A stretch of DNA of 64,000 nt from Methanobacteriota archaeon (lineage in GTDB: Archaea > Thermoplasmatota > Poseidoniia > Poseidoniales > Poseidoniaceae). Below the pieces are notes generated by a model. That model saw only the letters and a list, made by a program, of their open reading frames with translations. It was not told the origin of the DNA and ran no database searches. A program made the translations under genes and the position numbers. Below are positions 46,231-53,987 of the stretch, in pieces. How positions within the stretch are numbered: the first letter of the stretch is position 1; each line of letters starts with the position of its first letter. Where the stretch lies: assembly GCA_002720095.2 (NCBI GenBank), contig PBGP02000017.1, forward strand, positions 62,001 to 126,000. Reading direction: 5' to 3'.

Positions 46231-46656
46231 TTATAGCAGTTTTAAATTTTCAGTTAGTAAATCAATTTTTTCCGAAGGTGCTGGCCCTATAGCTCCAACT
46301 GTTAATGAATTGGAAGGTACTTGTGTTTTACCCGCATCTCTAATTATGCAAGTTGGTAAATTAGAGGTTTTCGCATTTTGGATAATTTCTTCTAAATGAA
46401 AAACGTCATTTGCTTTCAAAACAACTTTTTTTTGCCCTGTAGAAAGCCAAGATTGCATTTCATTTGGATATTTTTCAGTTGCTAATAATGCAGATTTTAC
46501 ACAAGCATGACCTACTTGAGCTGCAATTTTTCCCTTACCCATTTTTAAATCACTATTCACAATTATTACAAGTTTTACATTATCCAATAAATTGTAACTA
46601 AATTTTTGAAATCTATTGGGAGATGTTACCTTATGAATCCAAGATCGTATGCCCAC
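46231..46656 (-). CDS. pth2: peptidyl-tRNA hydrolase, Pth2 family (copy 1)
   Basis: Releases peptides from peptidyl-tRNA; Pth2 is the archaeal and eukaryotic form. Motifs DLKMGKGKIAAQVGHA and IIRDAGKTQVPSNS contain the expected catalytic Lys, His and Asp. The conserved core starts at VKLVIIVNSDL, and the 27-residue extension before it, from a GTG at 46656, is not typical; a later TTG near 46577 could be the real start, giving the usual 115 residues. A second complete pth2 lies immediately upstream on the same strand. The hairpin follows at the 3' end. Confidence 0.88.
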   Translation of the reverse strand: MGIRSWIHKVTSPNRFQKFSYNLLDNVKLVIIVNSDLKMGKGKIAAQVGHACVKSALLATEKYPNEMQSWLSTGQKKVVLKANDVFHLEEIIQNAKTSNLPTCIIRDAGKTQVPSNSLTVGAIGPAPSEKIDLLTENLKLL

Positions 46657-46679
46657 AATTACATCGGAATAGATGGTGC

Positions 46680-47051
46680 TTATTTTACTAAAGGTAAGTT
46701 TCTAGTCAATTCATCAATTACTCTCCTTGGTCCTGGTCCAATTCCTAATAAAGTTATGGTTCCAGATGGAATTTCTGTTCGACCTGCATCCCTAATCATT
46801 TCAGAGATAAGTCCTAATTCTCTTGCTTCACCATATAGTCTTTTCATTGCCTCCAAATTCCTCACCTCACATACAATTTTTCTTGAACCAGAATTACGCC
46901 ACTCTTCTAATAGCGCTGGTTTTAATTTTCTAGCTGTAAGAACACAATTTACTGCAGCATGTCCTGCTTGGGCAGCCAATTTTCCTGAAGATAACTTTAG
47001 ATCTTTTCTAGTTATTATTACCATCGTAATTTCAGAAAGTTTTCGATTCAT
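46680..47051 (-). CDS. pth2: peptidyl-tRNA hydrolase, Pth2 family (copy 2)
   Basis: The second Pth2 paralogue in tandem. Motifs RKDLKLSSGKLAAQAGHAAV and MIRDAGRTEIPSGT are intact, and the C-terminal TLLGIGPGP is typical of the family. It diverges considerably from copy 1 in the central helices. The start is ATG 47051, or TTG 47066, or an internal ATG before MVIITRK. Its first 20 bases overlap the end of the ECF-type S component gene, so translation is coupled. Why the cell has two copies is unclear; duplication followed by divergence is likely. Confidence 0.9.
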   Translation of the reverse strand: MNRKLSEITMVIITRKDLKLSSGKLAAQAGHAAVNCVLTARKLKPALLEEWRNSGSRKIVCEVRNLEAMKRLYGEARELGLISEMIRDAGRTEIPSGTITLLGIGPGPRRVIDELTRNLPLVK

Positions 47052-47673
47052 GCGTACTAACCTCAAAATTTAAATGAATCTCGTGCTCTCTAGACATTAT
47101 TTCAATCAGGGGTTGAGATAACCAAATCATAAAAGTTATATTTCCTACGATGTGGAGTAAATCATAAGGAATTCCGACTAATATGTACGGTATTAATCTA
47201 TCAAAACTGACCACATGTAATATCGATAATGATACTAACCAATTAAATAAAATTCCTGAAATACCTGCAAAACTAATTAATCTAATTGATGAGTTTAATC
47301 TATTCGAAAGTAATGTTGCTAAACAGCCGATTAGTGACCAGGCAGCTGCTTGATAGATTGTCCAAACTCCATTTCCTAAAATTAAATTTGTTGAAAAAGC
47401 AATTAATGATGCTAAAAATATTGATTCTTTAGCACCCATCTTGATTCCTACTAAGATCACAATAATAGTTACTGGTTGAACATTTGGGATAGGGCTCATT
47501 AATATCCTTCCAGAAATTCCAATTATGGCTAAAATTCCTAAAATTACAAACTTGTTTCCATTATAATAGTTTTTCCCGATACTAAGTAGGCTCCAACAAA
47601 TTACTCCAAGTAAGATTAAATTAAGCAACAAAGACATTAGTGGATTCAAATACAGTACATGGTAATCAACCAT
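47032..47673 (-). CDS. ECF-type transporter substrate-binding S component, cobamide candidate
   Basis: A 213-residue membrane protein with about six helices. The segment ISGRILMSPIPNVQPVTIIV followed by MGAKESIF and GNGVWTIYQAAAWSLIGC matches ECF-transporter S components related to the cobalamin (CbrT-like) and other vitamin groups: the NV(K/Q)PV and G-x-W-T-x-(W/Y)-Q motifs are characteristic. ECF A/T subunits (two ATPases and a T protein) are not in the window and would be shared from elsewhere. The adjacent upstream DUF4430 gene, related to the cobalamin-binding part of transcobalamin, supports cobamide as the substrate. The start is ATG 47673; a TTG at 47682 is alternative. Confidence 0.72.
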   Translation of the reverse strand: MVDYHVLYLNPLMSLLLNLILLGVICWSLLSIGKNYYNGNKFVILGILAIIGISGRILMSPIPNVQPVTIIVILVGIKMGAKESIFLASLIAFSTNLILGNGVWTIYQAAAWSLIGCLATLLSNRLNSSIRLISFAGISGILFNWLVSLSILHVVSFDRLIPYILVGIPYDLLHIVGNITFMIWLSQPLIEIMSREHEIHLNFEVSTHESKTF

Positions 47674-47727
47674 CTTATTCAACCTTAAGAAGAGGCATTC
47701 ATACTTGATAATTCCTCAAGAGTTATA

Positions 47728-48345
47728 TCAATAGGTAGCAATTTCCCATACTATAACACTATTTTCTAACATTACTAAATCACCTATTCCAACTTCTGAA
47801 ATTACACCATTATGATACAATGACCAATAAGCTCCTGTAAAATCACCTGTTAAATTATTTGCATTTAGTCCGCCGATGGTATGTACAAAAGGTCCAAAAT
47901 CACTTTCATCATACCCAACTTCTAAATTTCCATTAGTCACATTAGTCGCATCAAGCATAAAATCAAAACCCGCCGAATAATTTTTAAAACCACCAATACA
48001 AACACCCGTAGTTCTAGTTTCTGAAAAATTTACAAGGTTTTCAAATTCTGAATCAACTAAAATTTCTAAACCGTTAACATCAAAATAACTTCGATTCTCT
48101 ACATACTTAGATGCACTCATATCAGAAGTAACATCTGCAACAGGGAAATGAATGCAAATTACTTGAGTATTGTTCCATTCAGTCGGTAGACCATAGTGTG
48201 TGTTGTTTTCAGAAGTAATAAGACTCGAACGAACCTCCTCAGTCGATTCAAGCCAAAATCTATTAATCTGCGGAAAGGTAATAACTACTGCTACTAAAAC
48301 TATTAATGATATGATTTGCTTCTTCCCAATACTCACTGATTTCAC
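47728..48345 (-). CDS. membrane-anchored DUF4430 (transcobalamin-like) protein
   Basis: A 205-residue protein with an N-terminal membrane anchor (residues about 8-27, KQIISLIVLVAVVITF) and an extracellular domain. The C-terminal 75 residues match the DUF4430 pattern: FDFMLDATN, then GPFVHTIGG, then GAYWSLYHNG, then GIGDLVMLENSVIVWEI. DUF4430 is related to the C-terminal domain of intrinsic factor and transcobalamin that closes over cobalamin. The middle has two cysteines (positions about 64 and 116) that could form a disulfide. Its GTG start overlaps the gatE stop by four bases, and the ECF S component follows at 54 bases. The binding of cobamide is inferred. Confidence 0.68.
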   Translation of the reverse strand: MKSVSIGKKQIISLIVLVAVVITFPQINRFWLESTEEVRSSLITSENNTHYGLPTEWNNTQVICIHFPVADVTSDMSASKYVENRSYFDVNGLEILVDSEFENLVNFSETRTTGVCIGGFKNYSAGFDFMLDATNVTNGNLEVGYDESDFGPFVHTIGGLNANNLTGDFTGAYWSLYHNGVISEVGIGDLVMLENSVIVWEIATY

Positions 48346-50447
48346 ATTCCCTTGAGACGATCTCTCAAAAGTTCACTAATAATTTTTCCGTCTGCTCCAC
48401 TGCCAACTTCTTTGATTACTACTCCCATTAGTGGGCCCATAGCCGCCATTCCCCTTTGAGCGATAAAATCTGATCTTTCTTCTAAAATACGATCTATGAC
48501 TTCCTCAATTGAGGTTAAATCTGACGGTCTTAATCCTAAAATTTCTGCTTTTACCATCGATTCTTCAATAAAGTGATTTATTCCTCCTTCCAAATGTACG
48601 CCCCCTTCTACAATCATATTGACGGCTAAATCAATTAGTCCTTCTCGTGTAACTCCGCCTGTTTCTCTTACGATCAATAATGCTGCTAGCATTTTAATAC
48701 TAACATTATGAACGGCTATTCCGACCTTCTCAGCAATTTGTTTTCTGGTTGTTTCTAACAACATTGAAGCCCAAGGTTTAGGAGATAGCTTTCCTAAGTC
48801 TAAATCTAAATCACCCACAACTCCTGCAAAAAATTCATCATCTAATTGTCTATTTATTAATTGTTTTCGTTGATCAAAAGAGATTTCAAATTGCTCAAGC
48901 CTATCTAATCTCTGAGTATTTGACAAAGGTAAATTATTTGAAATTTCTTTCCAGTAAGATTCTGTGATATCAAATATAGGTACATCCGTTTCTGGATACA
49001 TTCTTGCACCTGTTGGTAGGGGTCTCATTGCAGAAGTAGTTCCATCTACAGGAGAACCTTTCGATACTACAACATTTCTCACTTCTTGAGGGATCCTATG
49101 CCATGCCATCCTTGCTCGATTAATTACTGATTCAAGAGCTAATTCTGCTTGCCATTGTGGCGCACAACAAAGAACGAATGCATCAAATTCACCTAACTCT
49201 AATAATTTTGTAATTAATTGTACTTCTTTTTCTGTTATTCCGTATGCTGGTAATTCATCGCTATGAAAGATCCCTGCAACTCCAGCTAATTTGGCTGCAC
49301 TGGCTAATTCCCTACCCAGCCTTGGTAATTGAGAACCATCGGAATCTAGATTTTTAGTACCTAGTTTTCCTGCTAAATGAGGCAGTTTTACTGCAAGCAT
49401 CACCCCTCCTTCGGATATTATTTTATCTATCATCTTTATTTCAGTTTTATAAAATAATTCGCTTATGTTTTTGACCTCATTAGGTATTTCTTTCTCTAAT
49501 ATTTTCGAAATTTCTAATTCTGTCTGGTTGTTCGTATCAATTCGATTGGGTGGAAGTAATGGCATTTTCATTTCATCTCTAAGACTATTTGCTAAACGAT
49601 AAAAGTGTAATTGACGTGACATTTCCAATCGTATAATTTTAGGAATCCACTCTAAATCCTGACAGCCTTTGATTTCAACTCTATCACCACATGCGATTGA
49701 TACATTGAGATCTTGTCTGATTGAACCCAACCCCCTTCTTACTCTTCTAGTATCTCTCAAAAGTCCACCCAAAGCAATTGCTACTTCCTTCGCATGTTCT
49801 GGAGTTTTTACGTCAGGTTCTGTAGCAATTTCAATTAAAGGAATTCCTAATCTATCTAAATTCCAAGTTACAATTTCTCCCTCGGGAGTCAATTTAGATG
49901 ATAATTTCCGAGCACTATCTTCTTCTAAACAGATTACTGAAATCCCCACAATTCCTGATTGAGTAGAAAGTTTTCCATTGGTTGATACCAATGTAGTTCT
50001 TTGAAATCCTGATGTATTAGAACCATCAACTACTGTTTTTCTCATGGCCTGTAATTTCTCAACTGGGTGAGCTTTTAACATTGCTGAAATTAATAGCGAT
50101 GTTCGTAAAGCTTCTTTATCGTGTTTTAATGGAGGTTGCTCATCTAACTCAATAAGCCCTGCATTTGGAGATTTTACATACACAAAACTTCTATTTCTAC
50201 GAGCCTCAAATCTGGCTGCAATGTCAATTTTTCCACCTTCGCCACTTGATGCTACAAGCTTCCTACTAATTCTTTCAATATCTGGAGGCACTGTTTCTGC
50301 AGTATAATCATAAAGAATTCCTTCTTCTCGAGAATGTAGCTTTCCTGTACTTAATTGTTGATGTATTTCTAATCCGCACATAAAACCTAATTGCTGAGTT
50401 TTTAAAGTTTTGATATCAGAGATATTACCTAATGGTTCCTCTGTCAT
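48342..50447 (-). CDS. gatE: glutamyl-tRNA(Gln) amidotransferase subunit E
   Basis: The archaeal GatDE enzyme converts Glu-tRNA(Gln) to Gln-tRNA(Gln), supplying glutamine to translation. The N-terminal motif GLEIHQQLSTGKLHS is diagnostic of the GatB/GatE family, and the length (701 residues) with an inserted aspartyl-synthetase-like domain and a C-terminal YqeY-type domain is that of GatE. The start is ATG 50447 (MTEEPLGN) with GGAG five bases upstream; the longer frame to 50522 would overlap mcm. The partner GatD is not in the window. It is downstream of mcm and upstream of the DUF4430 gene on the same strand. Confidence 0.95.
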   Translation of the reverse strand: MTEEPLGNISDIKTLKTQQLGFMCGLEIHQQLSTGKLHSREEGILYDYTAETVPPDIERISRKLVASSGEGGKIDIAARFEARRNRSFVYVKSPNAGLIELDEQPPLKHDKEALRTSLLISAMLKAHPVEKLQAMRKTVVDGSNTSGFQRTTLVSTNGKLSTQSGIVGISVICLEEDSARKLSSKLTPEGEIVTWNLDRLGIPLIEIATEPDVKTPEHAKEVAIALGGLLRDTRRVRRGLGSIRQDLNVSIACGDRVEIKGCQDLEWIPKIIRLEMSRQLHFYRLANSLRDEMKMPLLPPNRIDTNNQTELEISKILEKEIPNEVKNISELFYKTEIKMIDKIISEGGVMLAVKLPHLAGKLGTKNLDSDGSQLPRLGRELASAAKLAGVAGIFHSDELPAYGITEKEVQLITKLLELGEFDAFVLCCAPQWQAELALESVINRARMAWHRIPQEVRNVVVSKGSPVDGTTSAMRPLPTGARMYPETDVPIFDITESYWKEISNNLPLSNTQRLDRLEQFEISFDQRKQLINRQLDDEFFAGVVGDLDLDLGKLSPKPWASMLLETTRKQIAEKVGIAVHNVSIKMLAALLIVRETGGVTREGLIDLAVNMIVEGGVHLEGGINHFIEESMVKAEILGLRPSDLTSIEEVIDRILEERSDFIAQRGMAAMGPLMGVVIKEVGSGADGKIISELLRDRLKGM

Positions 50448-50499
50448 AGTTGCTCCAAAAGATACTACTGAATAACATTGATTAAATAAAATAGTTAAA

Positions 50500-52632
50500 T
50501 TAGGCTGATTGCCATGTTCCATATCCTCCAGGTGAGAATAACATGCCTGCCTGTTTTTGTTGCTCTAAATAATTCACGACTCTTTCATCATCAAAACCTT
50601 CTTTCCTCGTATATTCCAAAATTTGTGCAGTTGTAGCATGTGTTCTTGTACCTTCGAAAATCTCATCAATGATTTTAATGACTCGTTGTTGTAAATTTCT
50701 AGATGACGCTGATTTACCAGATTGTATTGCTGTCTCATCGTAATCGTCTCCCATTAATTGATATCTCCAAAGTTCAAATAATCTTAATGCTCTTGTTACA
50801 TCTTCATATTCTGCAACATCCGACAATCTTACTTTAGCAGATGCTTCTGCCATTCTTGATAGGGCTTCTAAAGCTCTAGCAGTTATCGTTATTACATCTT
50901 TACCTCTCTCTAATTTATCTGCAGATTCTGATACTTTTCCACGCATTTCTGTGTAATAGTCTATAATACGTTTTCTTGCATCATCGTCTAAAACAGGATG
51001 ATGATTTCTTTTAGCATAAGCAACATATTTTCTGAACATTTCTCTACTAAGAACTTCTTTACCTTCATAATCAAGAGTTGACTCTTTAGATAGGTTTAGC
51101 ATAGGGTCGGCAGCATTTCCTTGCTCAATAGCATGTTCGTTAACTCCAGATTGTCTGTTGAGTAAAATATGAGACGCTATGTGTCTATCATGTTCTGCTT
51201 CGGGTGTGTCTGCCATCAACCAAATTACATCAAATCTTGAGAATAATGGAGGGGGGAGGTTAACTTGTCTGGTATAGGGGCCTCCGTCATCAGGGTCTAG
51301 AAAGCGCCCACCTTTAGGGTTGGAAGCTGCCAAGATTGAGCACCTAGTTCTTAATTTAGCATTGATTCCCGCTTTTGAGATACTAATTGTTTGTTGCTCC
51401 ATTGCTTCATGAATTGAGGAACGATCACTATCTCCCATTTTATCAAATTCGTCAATTGCTGCTAAACCCGTATCTGCAAGTGGTAATGCTCCAGCTTCTA
51501 ATGTCCAACGTCCATCCCCAGTAGAATCCGCTACTGCAGCGGCAGTTAGACCAGCTGCAGAAGCGCTCCGTCCACTGGTATATTGCCCACGAGGTGATAA
51601 TTCTGACATATAGTGTAACATTTGTGATTTCGCTGTACCTGGATCTCCCATTAATAATATATGCATGTCTCCTCTTTGTCGGGTACCGTCTGGATTTCTT
51701 CTAGCTACGCCGCCAAATAACTGTAAAAGAAGACTTTCTTTTACGTAATCATGCCCAAAAATAGAGGGTGCTATACTCCGAGTTAATAAATCATATATTT
51801 CTTCTCTAAAACTTAATTCTTTGATATGTGTCTCATCTTCAGAAGATATTTTAACATCTTCAAAAGGGGTGTTACGTTGTTCGTAAGAATTTACTCGTAA
51901 AAAAATTTCAAAGATTGTTGATTTTTTATTACCTTTCTTTTTAGAGCGTACAAACAATTCTCCATTAGCAACAATTCTGTCTCCAGGTAATATTTGGCCT
52001 GCAATTTCACCTTCGACGAGACATTGGAGGCGCTCTGGCTGGACACCTCCGCGTAATTTTTCAGGTGGTTCCTGTAACTCAATGAATTGTGTATTTTCTA
52101 ACACACTCTGAGATGGGATGATTTCAAATCTTGCTTGAGGTGCTCTAGCACCACAACCTGTATTAGGATTGCACTCGATTGGTTCAATTAATTCTTGCTC
52201 ATTAGATTGATATATCATTTGAATTGATTCACAATTGCCATTAGCACATTGGAATGCTGCCTCTACAACCCTTGGTCTAACCGAACTAATTTTTACAACG
52301 ATTGCGTCTACAGCCAGCATTTTACCGACATCGTTCTGTCTAATGTCTCTAACGGCTCTTCTCTGATCAGGAGGTAAATCTTTTATTCTAATCAATGGAC
52401 TAATGTTATAGTTTTTTTCCTTACAGAGTTTTTTTAAACCTTTTTCTCCACATCTAAGGAATAAGGAAGGTGTTGTGAATAATATTTTCGCAAAATCTGA
52501 ATCAAAATTATAAAGTTCTCTAAATGAAACAACTAGACTTCTTTGATCAGGCCAGTTTAAAGCCAACGTACCCACATCAATATTTTCCTCCAAAAAGGTC
52601 ATCCAACGTGCTTCAATCTCATTGGCATGCAT
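50500..52632 (-). CDS. mcm: MCM replicative DNA helicase
   Basis: Hexameric helicase that unwinds DNA at archaeal replication forks. The N-terminal zinc site uses CANGNC near 131 and CNPNTGC near 154. The AAA+ core has Walker A GDPGTAKS near 329, Walker B AAIDEFDKM near 392, sensor 1 LAASNPKGG, and the arginine finger FSRFDVIW near 464. A C-terminal winged helix ends at YGTWQSA. The start ATG 52632 (MHANEIEARW) is more plausible than the upstream frame to 52683. No intein interrupts the gene. It is divergent from purM, and the intervening 166 bases carry the ORB-like boxes described separately, as expected beside an origin. Confidence 0.96.
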   Translation of the reverse strand: MHANEIEARWMTFLEENIDVGTLALNWPDQRSLVVSFRELYNFDSDFAKILFTTPSLFLRCGEKGLKKLCKEKNYNISPLIRIKDLPPDQRRAVRDIRQNDVGKMLAVDAIVVKISSVRPRVVEAAFQCANGNCESIQMIYQSNEQELIEPIECNPNTGCGARAPQARFEIIPSQSVLENTQFIELQEPPEKLRGGVQPERLQCLVEGEIAGQILPGDRIVANGELFVRSKKKGNKKSTIFEIFLRVNSYEQRNTPFEDVKISSEDETHIKELSFREEIYDLLTRSIAPSIFGHDYVKESLLLQLFGGVARRNPDGTRQRGDMHILLMGDPGTAKSQMLHYMSELSPRGQYTSGRSASAAGLTAAAVADSTGDGRWTLEAGALPLADTGLAAIDEFDKMGDSDRSSIHEAMEQQTISISKAGINAKLRTRCSILAASNPKGGRFLDPDDGGPYTRQVNLPPPLFSRFDVIWLMADTPEAEHDRHIASHILLNRQSGVNEHAIEQGNAADPMLNLSKESTLDYEGKEVLSREMFRKYVAYAKRNHHPVLDDDARKRIIDYYTEMRGKVSESADKLERGKDVITITARALEALSRMAEASAKVRLSDVAEYEDVTRALRLFELWRYQLMGDDYDETAIQSGKSASSRNLQQRVIKIIDEIFEGTRTHATTAQILEYTRKEGFDDERVVNYLEQQKQAGMLFSPGGYGTWQSA

Positions 52633-52690
52633 ATAATCACTACGTAGAGAAAGTATGAGTAGGCTATAGTTATTAAGATACACGATTTAA

Positions 52691-52710
52691 CCCCCTTACT
52701 TCCACTGGAA
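52691..52710 (-). promoter_or_regulatory. origin recognition box (ORB) with G-string
   Basis: Read on the minus strand: the dyad TTCCAGTGGAA followed by GTAA and then GGGGG. This is the full archaeal ORB layout: a dyad bound by Orc1/Cdc6 followed by a G-string. On the plus strand the G-string appears as CCCCC at 52691-52695 and the dyad as TTCCACTGGAA at 52700-52710. Confidence 0.6.
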
Positions 52711-52753
52711 AACAAAAATAAATGACGCAATCATTTTATTTTAAAAAATAAAT

Positions 52754-52763
52754 TTCCACTGGA
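52754..52763 (-). promoter_or_regulatory. second ORB-like core (mini-ORB)
   Basis: The minus strand reads TCCAGTGGAA, the same core as the first box, 54 bases away in the same orientation, but with no G-string. It lies inside AT-rich DNA. Two boxes in the same direction raise the odds over a single chance match. Confidence 0.5.
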
Positions 52764-52849
52764 TGTTTTTTGAAATTTACACTTTAAAAAATTCAATAAA
52801 CATCATTATGAAGCGTCACTCTCAAAACGGAGTACTTTGAGCAGATGGT

Positions 52850-53977
52850 GTGACAGGTAGAGAAGAAGTCAACTATGCGAATAGTGGAGTAGATATTGAT
52901 TTGGAAGGAAAAGCCGTAAATTCTTTAATAAATCAACTAAATTCTAATACTCGAAAGGCTGGAAATGTTGGTTCATTGGTTGATCACCCAGGGGGATTTA
53001 GTGGAATAATTGATTTTGGTGAAGAACTACTTGCAATGTGTACCGACGGGGTGGGCAGCAAACTAATGTTAGCTAGTAGACTGGGAGAGTGGGAAACTGT
53101 GCCTATTGATTGTATGGCAATGAATGTTAATGATTTACTGTGTATCGGGGCTGAACCTATAGCATTTGTAGATTATATCGCCACACCTAAACCTGATCCA
53201 GAAGTCCATGCAGCTCTAGGAAAGGGGTTGGCAAAAGCTGCTAAAATCGCCAATGTTAGTTTGGCTGGAGGTGAAACTGCTTCACTTCCTGATATTGTTA
53301 ATGAATTAGATATGTCTGGGACATCGCTTGGATGGTTACCAAAAGGAGATCAATTAACTGGTGAAAATATTATTTCTGGAGATTTATTAATTGGGATACC
53401 GTCCTCAGGAATTCACTCTAATGGATTCTCTTTAGTTCGTAAAATTTTAGATCTTTCAGGAGCGGATTTGAGAAGCCCCCCACCTTTTAATGCTTCAAAT
53501 AAAAATAGAGTAATTGAAAGATTTAATACTCAAGAGGATCTTACACTCGGAGAAGTATTACTTAATCCTACGAGGATTTATGTTAATCCGATGGTTCCAT
53601 TATTTGAACAATGTCGGAAAAATAGTACACCTTGTAAATATAGTGAAATTAAAGGTGTTGCACATATTACTGGGGGTGGTTTATCTAATCTTTTGAGATT
53701 ACATCCTAGCCTTGGTTATCATATTGATAATCCATTACCTTCGTTACCCGAGTTTGGTTGGTTACAAGAAGCTGGAGGGGTAAGTGATTATGAAATGGCC
53801 CGAACTTTCAATATGGGAATGGGATTATGTATTGTAGTAAGTGAAAGAAGTGCAAAACCAATTTTATCTTGGCTCGAAGAAACTGGTATTCTAGGATGTG
53901 CCATAGTTGGCCATGTTAATGACGATGGACATCGAGTAACACATATCAACCCCGACATATGCTTTGAGTACTATTGA
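52850..53977 (+). CDS. purM: phosphoribosylformylglycinamidine cyclo-ligase (AIR synthetase)
   Basis: Catalyses the fifth step of purine synthesis, forming aminoimidazole ribonucleotide with ATP. The N-terminal motif YANSGVDIDLEGKAV, the FGEELLAMCTDGVGSKL ATP/Mg region, and ITGGGLSNLLRLHP near residue 272 are family signatures. The length of 375 residues is slightly over the usual 345. The start is GTG 52850. It has a 166-base upstream gap that may be a replication origin, and it precedes trm1 by ten bases (an in-frame upstream TTG would overlap purM). Confidence 0.94.
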   Translation: MTGREEVNYANSGVDIDLEGKAVNSLINQLNSNTRKAGNVGSLVDHPGGFSGIIDFGEELLAMCTDGVGSKLMLASRLGEWETVPIDCMAMNVNDLLCIGAEPIAFVDYIATPKPDPEVHAALGKGLAKAAKIANVSLAGGETASLPDIVNELDMSGTSLGWLPKGDQLTGENIISGDLLIGIPSSGIHSNGFSLVRKILDLSGADLRSPPPFNASNKNRVIERFNTQEDLTLGEVLLNPTRIYVNPMVPLFEQCRKNSTPCKYSEIKGVAHITGGGLSNLLRLHPSLGYHIDNPLPSLPEFGWLQEAGGVSDYEMARTFNMGMGLCIVVSERSAKPILSWLEETGILGCAIVGHVNDDGHRVTHINPDICFEYY

Positions 53978-53987
53978 GGTAGTAAGT

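Larger units (their letters stand above)
52684..52849. other. candidate replication origin between mcm and purM
   Basis: This non-coding gap holds two archaeal origin recognition box cores, both oriented the same way on the minus strand, and an AT-rich stretch between and after them (52711-52753 and 52764-52815) that could be the unwinding element. mcm is on one side. The gap also contains an inverted repeat, CTCAAA (52821-52826) and TTTGAG (52836-52841), near the purM start. No cdc6/orc1 gene is in the window, so this is a candidate, not a demonstrated origin. Confidence 0.55.

Noticed and set aside
51571-51580. TCCACTGG match inside the mcm coding sequence
   Set aside because: It is within conserved MCM codons, lacks the rest of the dyad and the G-string, and is not in AT-rich DNA, so I do not count it as an ORB.
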